A stretch of DNA of 64,000 bases from Fusobacterium sp. JB019 (GCA_030673965.1 JAUTCN010000002.1:372001-436000), one strand, 5' to 3'. Positions 7,366-16,116 are shown, numbered from the stretch's first letter. Notes: generated by a model not told the origin, from the letters alone. Numbers and translations: made by a program.

Positions 7366-8700
7366 TTAATTATCTTCTAATATAGGACCTATAAAATCAT
7401 ACTGGAATTTTTGTTCAATTTTAACCTTTACAATATCACCTTGTTTTGCAGTTCCATCAGTAGTTAAAACTTTCCCATCAATATCTAGTGCTTGACTTCT
7501 CATTCTTCCTTCTAACATATATTCACTTTCAGAAGAAATTCCATCAATAATAACTTCAACTTCTTTTCCTATATATTTTTCATTTATATTTTCTGCTATT
7601 TCACCTTGAACATTTAAAAGATCTGCCCATCTTCTGTCCTTTATCTTTTCATCCACTTGATCTGGAAGAGAGTATGCAACTGTATCTTCCTCTCTTGAGT
7701 ATTTAAAAACTCCAACATAATCAAATCTGAATTCTTTTATAAATTCTTTTAATTCTTCATAGTTTTCTTCAGTTTCTCCAGGGAATCCAACTATTACAGT
7801 TGTTCTTATAGTAGCATCAGGAATTGCAGTTCTGATTCTTCCTAAAATATCCCTTACATATTGACCAGATTTTGCTCTAGCCATACTTTGTAACATATTA
7901 TCTGAAATATGTTGAATAGGTACATCAAAATATTTACAAATCTTTGGTTCTTCTTTCATAACTTGAATTAATTCATCAGTTATTGAATTTGGATACATAT
8001 AGTAAAGTCTAATCCACTCTATTCCTTCTACTTTAACTAATTCTTTTAAAAGTTTCGCTAAAGCAAGTTCTCCGTAAATATCCTTTCCATATTCTGTTGT
8101 TTCTTGAGCTAGAATATTTAATTCTTTAACTCCTTGAGCAGCTAACATCTTAGCTTCCTCTACTACATCCTCTATATATCTACTTCTTAAATCTCCTCTT
8201 AAAGATGGAATTATACAATAAGTACAATGTTTGTCGCATCCTTCAGAAATCTTGATATATGCTGAATGAGGATTATTTATAAGAACTCTTTTAGTACCAG
8301 AAGTTGGTAGGAAGTCTAAACTTCCTACAACTACTTCTTTATTTCCATTCATTACATTTGTGATAATTTCACAAATCTTATCTATATCTCCAGTTCCAAC
8401 AACTGCATCTATTCCTGGAATTTCTCCTATAAGTTCTTCTTTATATCTTTCAGATAAACAACCTGCTACTATTAACTTTTTTAAGTTATAGTCTTTCTTA
8501 TAAGTTGCCATCTCAAGAATAGTTTCTATAGACTCCATTTTAGCATCATTTATAAATGCACAAGTGTTAACAATAACAACATCCGCTTCTTTCAAATCTT
8601 CTACTAATTGGACTTTTCCTTCACTTATAAGCATACCTAGCATGTTTTCACTATCCACCGTATTTTTACTACAACCTAAACTTATTAATCCTAATTTCAT
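7366..8700 (-). CDS. rimO: Ribosomal protein uS12 methylthiotransferase RimO
   Basis: 444 residues with the three-domain methylthiotransferase layout. The N-terminal UPF0004 domain starts MKLGLISLGCSKNTVDSE, with cluster cysteines at CSKN, NTCAF and AGCLSE. The radical SAM domain carries CDKHCTYC (CX3CX2C, about 155-162), and a C-terminal TRAM domain follows (about 375-442). It adds a methylthio group to the conserved aspartate of ribosomal protein S12. The gene lies between pnp (15-base gap) and pgsA; rimO next to pgsA is a common arrangement in Firmicutes and Fusobacteria. Confidence 0.95.
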   Translation of the reverse strand: MKLGLISLGCSKNTVDSENMLGMLISEGKVQLVEDLKEADVVIVNTCAFINDAKMESIETILEMATYKKDYNLKKLIVAGCLSERYKEELIGEIPGIDAVVGTGDIDKICEIITNVMNGNKEVVVGSLDFLPTSGTKRVLINNPHSAYIKISEGCDKHCTYCIIPSLRGDLRSRYIEDVVEEAKMLAAQGVKELNILAQETTEYGKDIYGELALAKLLKELVKVEGIEWIRLYYMYPNSITDELIQVMKEEPKICKYFDVPIQHISDNMLQSMARAKSGQYVRDILGRIRTAIPDATIRTTVIVGFPGETEENYEELKEFIKEFRFDYVGVFKYSREEDTVAYSLPDQVDEKIKDRRWADLLNVQGEIAENINEKYIGKEVEVIIDGISSESEYMLEGRMRSQALDIDGKVLTTDGTAKQGDIVKVKIEQKFQYDFIGPILEDN

Positions 8701-8715
8701 TTATCTTTCCCTCTT

Positions 8716-10827
8716 TTATTCTGTGATTATTCTTTTTTTACTAAGACTGATTTTTCCGTTATCAGTAGAAATTACTTTAACATCAAATTCGTCTCCTTCT
8801 TTTAATACATCTTCAACTTTCTCTACTCTTTCTTTTGAAATTTCAGATACATGTAATAATCCTTCTTTTCCAGGAAGTATTTGCATGAATGCTCCAAATT
8901 TCATAACTTTTACTACTTTACCTTTGTAGATTTCTCCAACTTCAACATCTTTAACTTGATCAGTTATTCTCTTAACTGTTATATTTAATCCTTCTAAATC
9001 TGAACAGAATATAGAAACTTTACCGTCATCAGTTATGTCTATTAAAGCTCCAGTATCTTCAACTATTTTCTTGATATTTTTTCCACCAGGTCCAATTAAT
9101 GCTCCTATTTTATCAGTATCTATTTGTAATTGGTGAATTCTTGGTGCGTTTGGTGCTAATTCTTCTCTTGGTTCAGGTATAGCTGCATTCATTACTTCAA
9201 GAATTTGAATTCTTGCTTTATGAGCTTGGTGTAATGCTATTCTCATAATTTCTTCAGTAATTCCTGTAATTTTTATATCCATTTGAAGAGCTGTAATTCC
9301 AGATTTTGTTCCTGCAACTTTAAAGTCCATATCTCCTAAGTGATCTTCAAGTCCCATGATGTCTGTAAGTACTGTAAATTCTTCTCCTTCTTTTACAAGT
9401 CCCATAGCGATTCCAGCTACGTGTTCTTTAATAGGAACTCCAGCATCCATAAGTGCTAATGATCCTCCACAAATTGAAGCTTGAGAAGATGATCCGTTTG
9501 ATTCTGTAATATCAGAAACAACTCTTACTGTGTAAGGGAATTTTTCTTCATTTGGCATTACATAAGATAATGCTCTTTCTGCTAGAGAACCATGTCCTAA
9601 TTCTCTTCTTCCTGGTGCTCCATTTCTTCCAGTTTCTCCAACTGAGTAAGCAGGGAAGTTATAGTGTAAGTAGAATTTTTTATAATATTCTTGATTTAAG
9701 TTATCTACTAATTGCTCATTTGCTTTTGAACCTAAAGTTGTAGTTACTAAAGCTTGAGTTTCTCCTCTTGTGAACATTGCTGAACCATGAGGTATTGGTA
9801 AAGATCCAACTTCTGCATATAAGTCTCTTATTTCATCAGTTTTTCTTCCATCAACTCTATGTTTGTGATAAAGAATAGAATCTCTTACTAATTTTTTCAT
9901 TAATTTATCATAATACATGTTGAATTCATCCATTATTTCTTTTGGAATTTCTTCTTCTTCAACATCTGCAAAGTTTTCTGCTACGAATTTTTCTGTTAAT
10001 TCAGCTTTTAAAGCGTCTACTGCTTCTTGTCTATCTTGTTTTCCAACTTTTAATACAGCTTCTAATAATTTCTTTTCTCCATTTTCATCAATGAATGTTT
10101 TTACTACTGGATTAGTTTCTGGTTTAACAAATTCAATTTTTTCTTTTCCAGCTAATTTAACAAAAGCTTCTTGGAATTCACATAATTTTTTAATATTTTC
10201 ATGCCCAAACATAATAGCTTGAAGCATAGTTTCTTCGTCCATTTCTTGAGATCCAGACTCAACCATGTTAATTGCATCTTTTGTACCTGCAACTTTTAAG
10301 TCAAGTTCACTTTCTTCTAATTGTTCAGGAGTTGGGTTAAGAACGAATTCTCCATTTATTCTACCAACACAAACTGAAGCAACTGGTCCTAAGAAAGGAA
10401 TGTCAGATATCATTATTGCTGCAGAAGCACCAACGATACTTAAACAATCAGTTGTATTTACTCCATCATAAGAGAATACTGTATTTACTATTTGAACCTC
10501 ATAAGTGAACCCTTCTGGGAACATTGGTCTTAGTGGTCTATCTGTTAATCTAGCTAAAAGAGTTGCATCAGTAGATGGTCTTGCTTCTCTTTTGTTGAAT
10601 CCTCCTGGGAATTTTCCAGCAGCATAATATTTTTCAATATAATCTATTGTTAATGGGAAAAAGTCAATTCCTACTCTTGGCTCTTTTCCACGGTTAACAG
10701 TACTTAGCATTACAGTATCACCGTATTGAACCATAACCGCTCCATTAGATTGTCTTGCAAATTTACCAGTTGAAAGTGATAACTTTCTTCCTGCAAATTC
10801 TATTTCTAGTTTTTTTTCATCAAACAT
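8716..10827 (-). CDS. pnp: Polyribonucleotide nucleotidyltransferase (PNPase)
   Basis: 703 residues with two RNase PH cores (about 10-230 and 310-540), a linking helical domain, a KH domain with [13 protein letters not shown] (about 555) and an S1 domain (about 620-690, [20 protein letters not shown]). [16 protein letters not shown] and the [10 protein letters not shown] segment mark the catalytic second core. It degrades RNA 3'-to-5' phosphorolytically in the cytoplasm and degradosome. A promoter (TTGATT at 11001-11006, TATACT at 10978-10983) leaves a leader of about 145 bases, where autoregulation is common in this family. It heads the pnp-rimO-pgsA-yggT operon. Confidence 0.97.
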   Translation of the reverse strand: MFDEKKLEIEFAGRKLSLSTGKFARQSNGAVMVQYGDTVMLSTVNRGKEPRVGIDFFPLTIDYIEKYYAAGKFPGGFNKREARPSTDATLLARLTDRPLRPMFPEGFTYEVQIVNTVFSYDGVNTTDCLSIVGASAAIMISDIPFLGPVASVCVGRINGEFVLNPTPEQLEESELDLKVAGTKDAINMVESGSQEMDEETMLQAIMFGHENIKKLCEFQEAFVKLAGKEKIEFVKPETNPVVKTFIDENGEKKLLEAVLKVGKQDRQEAVDALKAELTEKFVAENFADVEEEEIPKEIMDEFNMYYDKLMKKLVRDSILYHKHRVDGRKTDEIRDLYAEVGSLPIPHGSAMFTRGETQALVTTTLGSKANEQLVDNLNQEYYKKFYLHYNFPAYSVGETGRNGAPGRRELGHGSLAERALSYVMPNEEKFPYTVRVVSDITESNGSSSQASICGGSLALMDAGVPIKEHVAGIAMGLVKEGEEFTVLTDIMGLEDHLGDMDFKVAGTKSGITALQMDIKITGITEEIMRIALHQAHKARIQILEVMNAAIPEPREELAPNAPRIHQLQIDTDKIGALIGPGGKNIKKIVEDTGALIDITDDGKVSIFCSDLEGLNITVKRITDQVKDVEVGEIYKGKVVKVMKFGAFMQILPGKEGLLHVSEISKERVEKVEDVLKEGDEFDVKVISTDNGKISLSKKRIITE

Positions 10828-10977
10828 TTATTTCCTCCTAAATATTTTATAAATTATCATAGAGGAACTAGCAAATAATAAGGGAAAATATATGTATTTT
10901 AAAATTTAGTACTTTACATAATTTTTCTCTTACTACTTACTTATCAATTCACTCTACAATAATTTTATCATCTCTAA

Positions 10978-11006
10978 AGTATACCATTTTTAAGGACAAA
11001 AATCAA
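10978..11006 (-). promoter_or_regulatory. Promoter of the pnp operon
   Basis: On the minus strand TTGATT (11001-11006) and TATACT (10978-10983) have a 17-base spacer. The start site would lie about 145 bases before the pnp ATG, leaving a long AT-rich leader. Confidence 0.55.
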
Positions 11007-11023
11007 AGATAATTATAGTTAAT

Positions 11024-11052
11024 AAAAAAAAGTAAGACCAAAAAATCCTACT
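11024..11052 (-). terminator. Terminator of the queL-yhhQ-TPR transcript
   Basis: A minus-strand stem AGTAGGA/TCTTACT (one G-U pair) is followed by eight T. It overlaps the stop codon of the TPR gene. Confidence 0.6.
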
Positions 11053-11959
11053 CTTTTTTATTATTATCATGTCCATTTTTTTCTTCTTCTATTTTCTTTT
11101 TAACTATTTCCATTTGTTTTGCTAACCACTCATCATCACCATTGATTTCTTTAGCTTTTTCCATAAATTCAATAGCCTTATCATATTGTTTTAACATAGA
11201 ATAATTCCAAGAATACTCACATAATATCCAAAAATCATCTCTTCCTTGATCTCCAGCTTTATCAAGTGCAGCAATAGCTTTATCATGTTCCATTTTTTTG
11301 CTATAGCACCAAGCTAATTGTGAATAAAGCCATACATCTTCTCTTCCTAACCCCTTGATATATTTTAATAATTCTAAAGCATCATCTACTAAACCAAGTC
11401 TTTCTAAACACCAAGCTAAATGAGAATTTACCCAAATATCATCTTCCTTATGAGATTTTGCTCCATTATAGTAATTTACAGCTTCTTTAAAATCTTCTTT
11501 TTGCTCGTAAATTAATCCCATCTCAGCATTAAGCCAGTAATCATCTCTTCCTAAATAAAAGCTTTGAATAAAATATCTAATTGCTTTATCAAATTCTTTT
11601 AGTTTAGAATAATTCCAACCAATTTCACTTGCTATCCAGATATCATCTCTTCCATAAGCTTGTGCCCTCTTTAAATAATATAAAGCTGTCTTATGTTTCC
11701 CAAGAGCCCCGTAATTCCAAGCTATTTCACTATGTAACCACCCATTTTTATCGTACTGATTTTTAAGTTCAGCCTTTAGTAAAGACTCTATAGCCTCTTT
11801 TCTTCTATCTAATTTTCCTAGAGCAGCCCCTAAATTACAGTGAAGCCAATAAGAATCTTCTCCTAGTTTTTCAAGTTCCCTGTATGCTTGCACTTCTTCT
11901 TCCAGTTTTTGTTTTTCTGTAAGCTCTTTTTTTTCTTTTTCTATAAGTTCTTTAGACAT
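11048..11959 (-). CDS. TPR-repeat protein with W-rich repeats
   Basis: 303 residues. After a charged N-terminal helix the protein is built of about seven 34-36-residue tetratricopeptide-like repeats. Each follows the pattern GRDDxWLxxxxGWxYxKLxxFDKAIxYF, with conserved Trp at two sites (for example GRDDIWIASEIGWNYSKL and GREDVWLYSQLAWCYSKK). The absence of a signal peptide suggests a cytoplasmic protein-interaction scaffold. It is the third gene behind the preQ1-I-like riboswitch, 14 bases after yhhQ, so it may be co-regulated with queuosine salvage, although nothing in it points to tRNA modification. Partner unknown. Confidence 0.8.
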   Translation of the reverse strand: MSKELIEKEKKELTEKQKLEEEVQAYRELEKLGEDSYWLHCNLGAALGKLDRRKEAIESLLKAELKNQYDKNGWLHSEIAWNYGALGKHKTALYYLKRAQAYGRDDIWIASEIGWNYSKLKEFDKAIRYFIQSFYLGRDDYWLNAEMGLIYEQKEDFKEAVNYYNGAKSHKEDDIWVNSHLAWCLERLGLVDDALELLKYIKGLGREDVWLYSQLAWCYSKKMEHDKAIAALDKAGDQGRDDFWILCEYSWNYSMLKQYDKAIEFMEKAKEINGDDEWLAKQMEIVKKKIEEEKNGHDNNKKE

Positions 11960-11973
11960 AGTATCTCCTTTAC

Positions 11974-12678
11974 TTATTCAACTTCTTGTATTTTTCCTTT
12001 TCTTTGTAAATAACTAGCTAAATATACAAATGGAGTATCTGAAATCGCTACCATAACTTTCAAGATATAAGTTGTTATAAATATTTCCATTAAAACTTCT
12101 TTAGGATAAACTCCGTAAAAGGCAACTAACGTAAAGATAGTATTATCAATAAATTGACTCACAAGAGTACTTGCATTATTTCTTATCCATATATGCTTAG
12201 TTTCTCCGTATCTTTTTTTCCAAAATTCATAGGCCCATATATCATGAGTTTGAGAAGTTAAATAAGCAAGTAATGAAGCGCATATAAGTCTTGGCATAAA
12301 ATCAAATATTCTTTTCACACCTTCAAACATCATAACTGCTTCTTCCACATCACTTGGAACAAATGATACTGCTATTTTCATAATTAAACTCATAACTATT
12401 AAAGAGAAAAATCCTATATATACTGCTCTTTGTGCATGCTTTCTTCCATAGTTTTCAGCTAATATATCTGTAACTAAAAATCCACCTGCATATAGAATAT
12501 TTCCTAAAGTAGTTCCTATCCCAAATAAATCAACTAGTAACACAACTTGTATATTTGCAAGTATTGTAGAAATTGGTATCCATATGTATAACCCTATTTT
12601 ACCATACTTTTTGTAAATAAATAAAATACTTAAGAAATTTACTAGTAACATAACTAACCACATTAATTCATTTTTCAT
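11974..12678 (-). CDS. yhhQ: Queuosine precursor transporter YhhQ (VUT/DUF165 family)
   Basis: 234 residues with about six membrane helices. Family signatures are visible: ILYAGGFLVTDILAENYGRKHAQRAV near residue 65-90, FMPRLICASLLAYLTSQTHDIWAYEFWK and NNASTLVSQFIDNTIFTLVAF. YhhQ proteins import queuosine precursors (preQ0, preQ1 or queuine) across the inner membrane. The start ATG overlaps the stop of the upstream radical SAM gene in ATGA, indicating translational coupling. The riboswitch at 13455-13493 supports a queuosine-pathway role: low preQ1 should allow transcription of both genes. Confidence 0.9.
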   Translation of the reverse strand: MKNELMWLVMLLVNFLSILFIYKKYGKIGLYIWIPISTILANIQVVLLVDLFGIGTTLGNILYAGGFLVTDILAENYGRKHAQRAVYIGFFSLIVMSLIMKIAVSFVPSDVEEAVMMFEGVKRIFDFMPRLICASLLAYLTSQTHDIWAYEFWKKRYGETKHIWIRNNASTLVSQFIDNTIFTLVAFYGVYPKEVLMEIFITTYILKVMVAISDTPFVYLASYLQRKGKIQEVE

Positions 12679-13379
12679 TGTTCGAACACTCCTAAATCTT
12701 TATTGTCGATAAGAAGTTCCACCCTGTCATCATCTTGAAGATAACTATATTTTTCTATAAACCATTTCACTAGATCATTGTCTCTTTTTACTATTGTACC
12801 ATTATCTATGAAGATATTTAAAGTTATATTTTTAAAATATTTAAGTCCTAATTCTATATCCTTGTCTATCATATCTCTCGTTTGCCCTTTTGTACACACT
12901 AGCAAACAAACTGAATACAACTCACGGCTTAATAATTTTAAAACATCTTCATTTAATTTAAAGTTTTTATTATAGCAATTTATTCTAAAATCATCATCAA
13001 AAGTTTCAAGTCCCATTCTAATTCTAACTTCAACTTCAGGAAATAATTTTCTAATTTCATCTAGTCTTTTAATATATCCATAATATATTTCAAAATAAAT
13101 AACCTTTATATTTTTTTCACAGACAACCTTTTGTATCATTTTCATTGTATTTTTAGTTAATTCAAATACAGAACCTGAATTTATAACTTCTAACACTCCA
13201 TATTCTCCAGTGATATTTTTTATAGTTTCTTTATTAACTCTATCTATTTCTTCTTCATCTAGAGAATTATCTTCTATATAGTTACAAAAACTACATTTTC
13301 CATATCCACAAGGAAAACTTTTTAAAAGGACAATTTCACGTCTATGTTTATCTTGAATTTTATTATATCTAATTCCCAT
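12675..13379 (-). CDS. Radical SAM protein, candidate queuine lyase (QueL)
   Basis: 234 residues. Near the N-terminus FPCGYGKCSFCNY provides CX4CX2C, a variant of the usual CX3CX2C cluster motif. The rest looks like a short beta/alpha radical SAM barrel, with YFEIYYGYIKRLDEI and IRMGLETFDDDFR strands. It is much shorter than typical radical SAM methylthiotransferases. The promoter, preQ1-I-like riboswitch and terminator in front of it, plus the 4-base overlap with yhhQ, tie it to queuosine metabolism. QueL, the radical SAM enzyme described in clostridia that converts salvaged queuine to preQ1, is the best candidate. This assignment rests on context and cysteine spacing. Alternative: an unrelated QueE-like or uncharacterised radical SAM enzyme. 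Confidence 0.65.
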   Translation of the reverse strand: MGIRYNKIQDKHRREIVLLKSFPCGYGKCSFCNYIEDNSLDEEEIDRVNKETIKNITGEYGVLEVINSGSVFELTKNTMKMIQKVVCEKNIKVIYFEIYYGYIKRLDEIRKLFPEVEVRIRMGLETFDDDFRINCYNKNFKLNEDVLKLLSRELYSVCLLVCTKGQTRDMIDKDIELGLKYFKNITLNIFIDNGTIVKRDNDLVKWFIEKYSYLQDDDRVELLIDNKDLGVFEQ

Positions 13380-13401
13380 TTAACCTCCTTTTTTTAGAAA
13401 T

Positions 13402-13427
13402 AAAAAAGGGCAGAATACATCTGCCCT
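13402..13427 (-). terminator. Regulatory terminator of the preQ1-I-like riboswitch
   Basis: A minus-strand stem GGGCAG/CTGCCC with an 8-base loop is followed by six T, 22 bases before the radical SAM start. The rising arm and loop contain AGATG (13418-13422), a second copy of the aptamer P1 5' strand, so CATCT of P1 could pair with either copy. Confidence 0.8.
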
Positions 13428-13454
13428 AATAATCTAAATAATGTTAAATTTAGA

Positions 13455-13493
13455 CCTAGTTTTTTATAGATGGTTTAACTGTGCAGAACATCT
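13455..13493 (-). ncRNA. preQ1-I-type riboswitch
   Basis: Minus-strand stem P1 is AGATG (13489-13493) with CATCT (13468-13472). It closes a loop with TTCTGCAC...TTAAAC and is followed directly by an A-rich tail ATAAAAAACTAGG. This matches the small preQ1-I layout: short hairpin, C-containing loop and A-rich tail folding back as an H-type pseudoknot. The aptamer begins only a few bases after the predicted transcription start and precedes a terminator and two queuosine-related genes. The pseudoknot pairing is less canonical than in the B. subtilis queC element. Expected action: preQ1 binding stabilises P1 and leaves the terminator free, switching the genes off. Confidence 0.8.
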
Positions 13494-13503
13494 TTCAAGG
13501 TAA

Positions 13504-13532
13504 AGTATAATGATATTTTCAAATTTTGTCAA
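13504..13532 (-). promoter_or_regulatory. Promoter of the riboswitch-queL-yhhQ operon
   Basis: Perfect -35 TTGACA (13527-13532), a 17-base spacer and -10 TATACT (13504-13509) on the minus strand. The start site should fall near 13497, immediately before the aptamer. Confidence 0.85.
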
Positions 13533-13539
13533 TGTTTTT

Positions 13540-14139
13540 TTATATTACATTTTTCTTTGCAAGTTCATCATACAACATGTGAGGTTTTTCTAAATGTATG
13601 GCGTCCATTCCTAACTTTTTAGACGTATTTACATTTACTAAAGTATCATCAATAAACAAACATTCCTTTGGATCTAATTTATATTTTTCAAATAGCATAT
13701 TATAAATTTTTTCCTCAGGTTTTAAAAGTTTAACATGTCCTGAAATTATTTTCCCTGTAAAAAGTTTGAAAAAATCCCATTTTCCGTATATATTATCAAA
13801 AGCTGGATAATGAAAATTAGAAATAATATATAGCTTATACTTTTTTTGTAATTTCCTTAAAATATTAATATTTTTTTCAATTGGATTAAGACAATCTATA
13901 ATATAGTTTTCAAATAATTTATCAATAGCTTCTTTGCAATAAGGTAATTTTTCTTTAAAATAATTTATAGCATTACTATATTCTAAAGTCCCTCTATCTA
14001 ATTCTTGCCACTCTTTTCCTAAAAAAACTATTTTAAAAAATTCTTCCTTATATTTGTCTTCCACATTTTCATTTACAAATTTTTGAGGATTAAATTCTAT
14101 CAGAACATTTCCTAAATCAAATACAATATTTTTTAACAT
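13540..14139 (-). CDS. HAD-superfamily hydrolase (HAD-IA)
   Basis: 199 residues from the ATG at 14139, seven bases after AAAGGAG; the ATG two codons earlier is only one base from it. HAD motifs are present: I FDLGNVLI near the N-terminus, II IISNFH, III K in LLKPEEKIY and IV FIDDT. The helical cap between motifs I and II is that of YihX-like subfamily IA phosphatases acting on small phosphorylated metabolites. In motif I the second Asp of DxD is replaced by asparagine (DLGN), as in some YihX-type members. Third gene behind TM1266-like and hydG (12-base gap); whether it serves hydrogenase maturation is unknown. Confidence 0.85.
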   Translation of the reverse strand: MLKNIVFDLGNVLIEFNPQKFVNENVEDKYKEEFFKIVFLGKEWQELDRGTLEYSNAINYFKEKLPYCKEAIDKLFENYIIDCLNPIEKNINILRKLQKKYKLYIISNFHYPAFDNIYGKWDFFKLFTGKIISGHVKLLKPEEKIYNMLFEKYKLDPKECLFIDDTLVNVNTSKKLGMDAIHLEKPHMLYDELAKKNVI

Positions 14140-14151
14140 ATTCATTCTCCT

Positions 14152-15603
14152 TTAGAATTTAACGTCTCTTTCTCCTGCTTCAATACGTTTAAGTCCATCT
14201 GCAACTTCTTTATAATATTCTTTATCTTTTAATTTTTCTAAATGTTTTTCAATTACAGAATTTGCAATTTTAACTGTTTCTTCACTTGCATAATCTAATA
14301 CATATTCTTTTAACGTAAACATTGCATTTGGAATACAGTAGTTATGAACAAATTTAGATTTTGCAACCTTCATAAATTCTTCCCCTGTTCTTCCTGCTCT
14401 ATAACACGCTGTACAAAAAGATGGAATTTCTCCTGTTTCACAAACTGTTTTAACAACATCATCTAAAGAGTTGTCATCATGAATTGTAAATTGTTCAGCA
14501 TCATTTAATTGATTTGCTTTTTTAGATTTTGCATAAGCTCCTACTCCAATTCTAGTTCCTGCATCTATTTGAGATACTCCTAAAGGAATAACTTGGTCAC
14601 GAACTTCTTTTGGTTCTCTAGCTGTACAAATCATTCCTGTATAAGGAACTGATAATCTAATTATTGCAACTAATTTTTTAAAGTCTTCATCTGATACTTT
14701 ATATTCTAATTCTCTACTAAGAGGTGTTGCATTTGCAAATGTTACTCTTGGGAAAGATATTGTATGTGGTCCTACACCATTGAACTTTTCTTCCAAATGA
14801 ATAGTATGATATAAAAGTCCCATAACTTCAAATCTCCAATCATAAAGTCCAAATAAAACACCTAGACCCATGTCATCTATTCCACCTTCCATGGCTCTAT
14901 CCATAGAATATAATCTCCAACGATAATGCCCCTTCATTGTATCTTCAGGATGCATATATTTATAAGTTTCATGATGATAAGTTTCTTGGAAAACTTGAAC
15001 TGTTCCAATTCCTATATCTTTTAATTTTGCAAACTCATCTTTTCTTAATGGAGCACAGTTTATATTTGCACGACGTATTTCTCCATGCTCTGTTTTTGTA
15101 TCATATACAGTTTTTACTGTATCTACCATGTAATCAACTTGTGTATTTGGTGATTCACCATAAACAAGTATTGTTCTTTTTTGTCCTTCTTCAATCATTA
15201 CCTTAGTTTCTTCAGCTACTTCTTCTAAAGAAAGAGTTTTACGTTTCATAACTCCATTATCACATCTAAAACCACAATATCTACATCTATTTACACATTC
15301 ATCACTACAGTATAATGGAGCAAAAAATACTAGTCTGTCTCCATATACTTCATGTTTTAATTTATAAGCTAATTGATACATTTCCTCAATAGTTTCTGGA
15401 TCTTTATTTTGAATTAATATAGCTGTCTCTTCTGGTTCTAATCTTACACATTGTTCAGCTTTTTTTAAAACTTTTCTTACTTCTTCCTTTGAAGGTGCTT
15501 TTGCTTCATTTAATTTTTTCCAAATCAAATCATCATCGATAAAGTCCTTCTCCATTTTATCGTATTCTGCCATTTCTTTAGCATACTTTTGTGTGAAATT
15601 CAT
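14152..15603 (-). CDS. hydG: [FeFe]-hydrogenase maturase HydG (tyrosine lyase)
   Basis: 483 residues. The radical SAM motif CVNRCRYC (Cys103, 107, 110) lies in a ThiH/HydG-like barrel. The C-terminal accessory-cluster motif CTACYRAGRTG...HNYC (CX2CX22C, about 396-422) separates HydG from ThiH. HydG cleaves tyrosine with SAM and delivers the CO and CN- ligands of the H-cluster, acting with HydE and HydF, which are not in the window. The gene follows the TM1266-type regulator by 14 bases, a pairing seen in many anaerobes with Fe-only hydrogenase. An unidentified structured leader with a terminator precedes the operon. Confidence 0.95.
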   Translation of the reverse strand: MNFTQKYAKEMAEYDKMEKDFIDDDLIWKKLNEAKAPSKEEVRKVLKKAEQCVRLEPEETAILIQNKDPETIEEMYQLAYKLKHEVYGDRLVFFAPLYCSDECVNRCRYCGFRCDNGVMKRKTLSLEEVAEETKVMIEEGQKRTILVYGESPNTQVDYMVDTVKTVYDTKTEHGEIRRANINCAPLRKDEFAKLKDIGIGTVQVFQETYHHETYKYMHPEDTMKGHYRWRLYSMDRAMEGGIDDMGLGVLFGLYDWRFEVMGLLYHTIHLEEKFNGVGPHTISFPRVTFANATPLSRELEYKVSDEDFKKLVAIIRLSVPYTGMICTAREPKEVRDQVIPLGVSQIDAGTRIGVGAYAKSKKANQLNDAEQFTIHDDNSLDDVVKTVCETGEIPSFCTACYRAGRTGEEFMKVAKSKFVHNYCIPNAMFTLKEYVLDYASEETVKIANSVIEKHLEKLKDKEYYKEVADGLKRIEAGERDVKF

Positions 15604-15617
15604 TTTATGAATCCTCC

Positions 15618-15881
15618 CTAATCTTTTAATTTAGTTAACATTGATTTGACAGTTACCCCTTGAATTCTTCCAAGTTTGCCTGTCATTGCACATATTTCGT
15701 CATTTGTACCTTCAGCAATTAACGTAATTACAGAGATTCCATGTTTTTTATAAGGAATACCCATTCTTCCTACTATAAAATCAGAATATTCGTGTAAAAC
15801 AGCATTCACCAAATAAAATTTATCTAAATTTTCTACTACGATTCCTATTGTTGCTATTCTATATTCATTTTCTATGCACAT
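15618..15881 (-). CDS. TM1266-type iron-only hydrogenase system regulator
   Basis: 87 residues from the ATG at 15881. GAAGGAG stands six bases ahead, and longer in-frame starts would run through this site and the leader terminator. The small ferredoxin-like alpha/beta fold (RIATIGIVVENLDKFYLVNAVLHEYSDFIVGRMGIPY, then GISVITLIAEGTNDEICAMTGKLGRIQGVTVKSM) matches the TM1266/NikR C-terminal-like family linked with hydEFG. The predicted role is ligand- or metal-sensing regulation of hydrogenase maturation; it has no DNA-binding domain of its own. First gene of the TM1266-hydG-HAD operon. Confidence 0.85.
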   Translation of the reverse strand: MCIENEYRIATIGIVVENLDKFYLVNAVLHEYSDFIVGRMGIPYKKHGISVITLIAEGTNDEICAMTGKLGRIQGVTVKSMLTKLKD

Positions 15882-16057
15882 AAACATCTCCTTCCCTAAC
15901 CTAATTAACCTTAAAGATAAAAAAAACTCCCTTGTAGACACAAAGGAGGCCCTTGAATTTATTAATAAGCCTTTCTCTACGGAAATACCGACGAGTCAGA
16001 TATCTTCAAAGCCCTGCACTCCCAAGTAAAATTTTACAAGCAAATACATTGCATCCT
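15882..16057 (-). ncRNA. Unidentified structured leader RNA of the hydG operon
   Basis: About 175 transcribed bases lie between a consensus promoter and the first gene. Visible pairings (minus strand) include GCAA/TTGC (TGTAT loop), the palindrome GTAAAATTTTAC, CGG/CCG (TATTT loop) and CTTTGAA/TTCAAGG enclosing the GC-richest part. A terminator (15919-15949) follows; its rising arm CTCCT could instead pair with the upstream GGGAG. This is the architecture of a riboswitch or other attenuator. I could not match it to TPP, SAM, FMN, cobalamin, NiCo, Moco, lysine or T-box consensus elements. Confidence 0.5.
15919..15949 (-). terminator. Attenuation terminator in the hydG leader
   Basis: A 9-bp minus-strand stem CTCCTTTGT/ACAAGGGAG (one G-U pair) with a 4-base loop is followed by eight T. 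It lies about 38 bases before the TM1266-like start, in the leader rather than after a gene. Confidence 0.8.
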
Positions 16058-16063
16058 TACTAA

Positions 16064-16092
16064 ATTATATTCCATGGTTAATAAATTGTCAA
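16064..16092 (-). promoter_or_regulatory. Promoter of the TM1266-hydG-HAD operon
   Basis: Full consensus TTGACA (16087-16092), a 17-base spacer and TATAAT (16064-16069) on the minus strand; start site near 16057. Confidence 0.85.
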
Positions 16093-16116
16093 CATCTAAA
16101 GATGTCTTTTAAATAT

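Noticed and set aside
8564-10471. Plus-strand ORFs opposite rimO and pnp (121, 63, 101 and 68 codons)
   Set aside because: They are antisense shadows of strongly conserved genes, have no ribosome binding sites and carry low-complexity Ser/Phe/Leu translations.
15919-16057. TPP (THI-box) riboswitch ahead of the hydG operon
   Set aside because: Fragments such as GGGAGTGC and CTGA...GTAG recall TPP elements, but the CUGAGA and GCGUAGGGA core blocks are absent and the P5-like stem has only three pairs.
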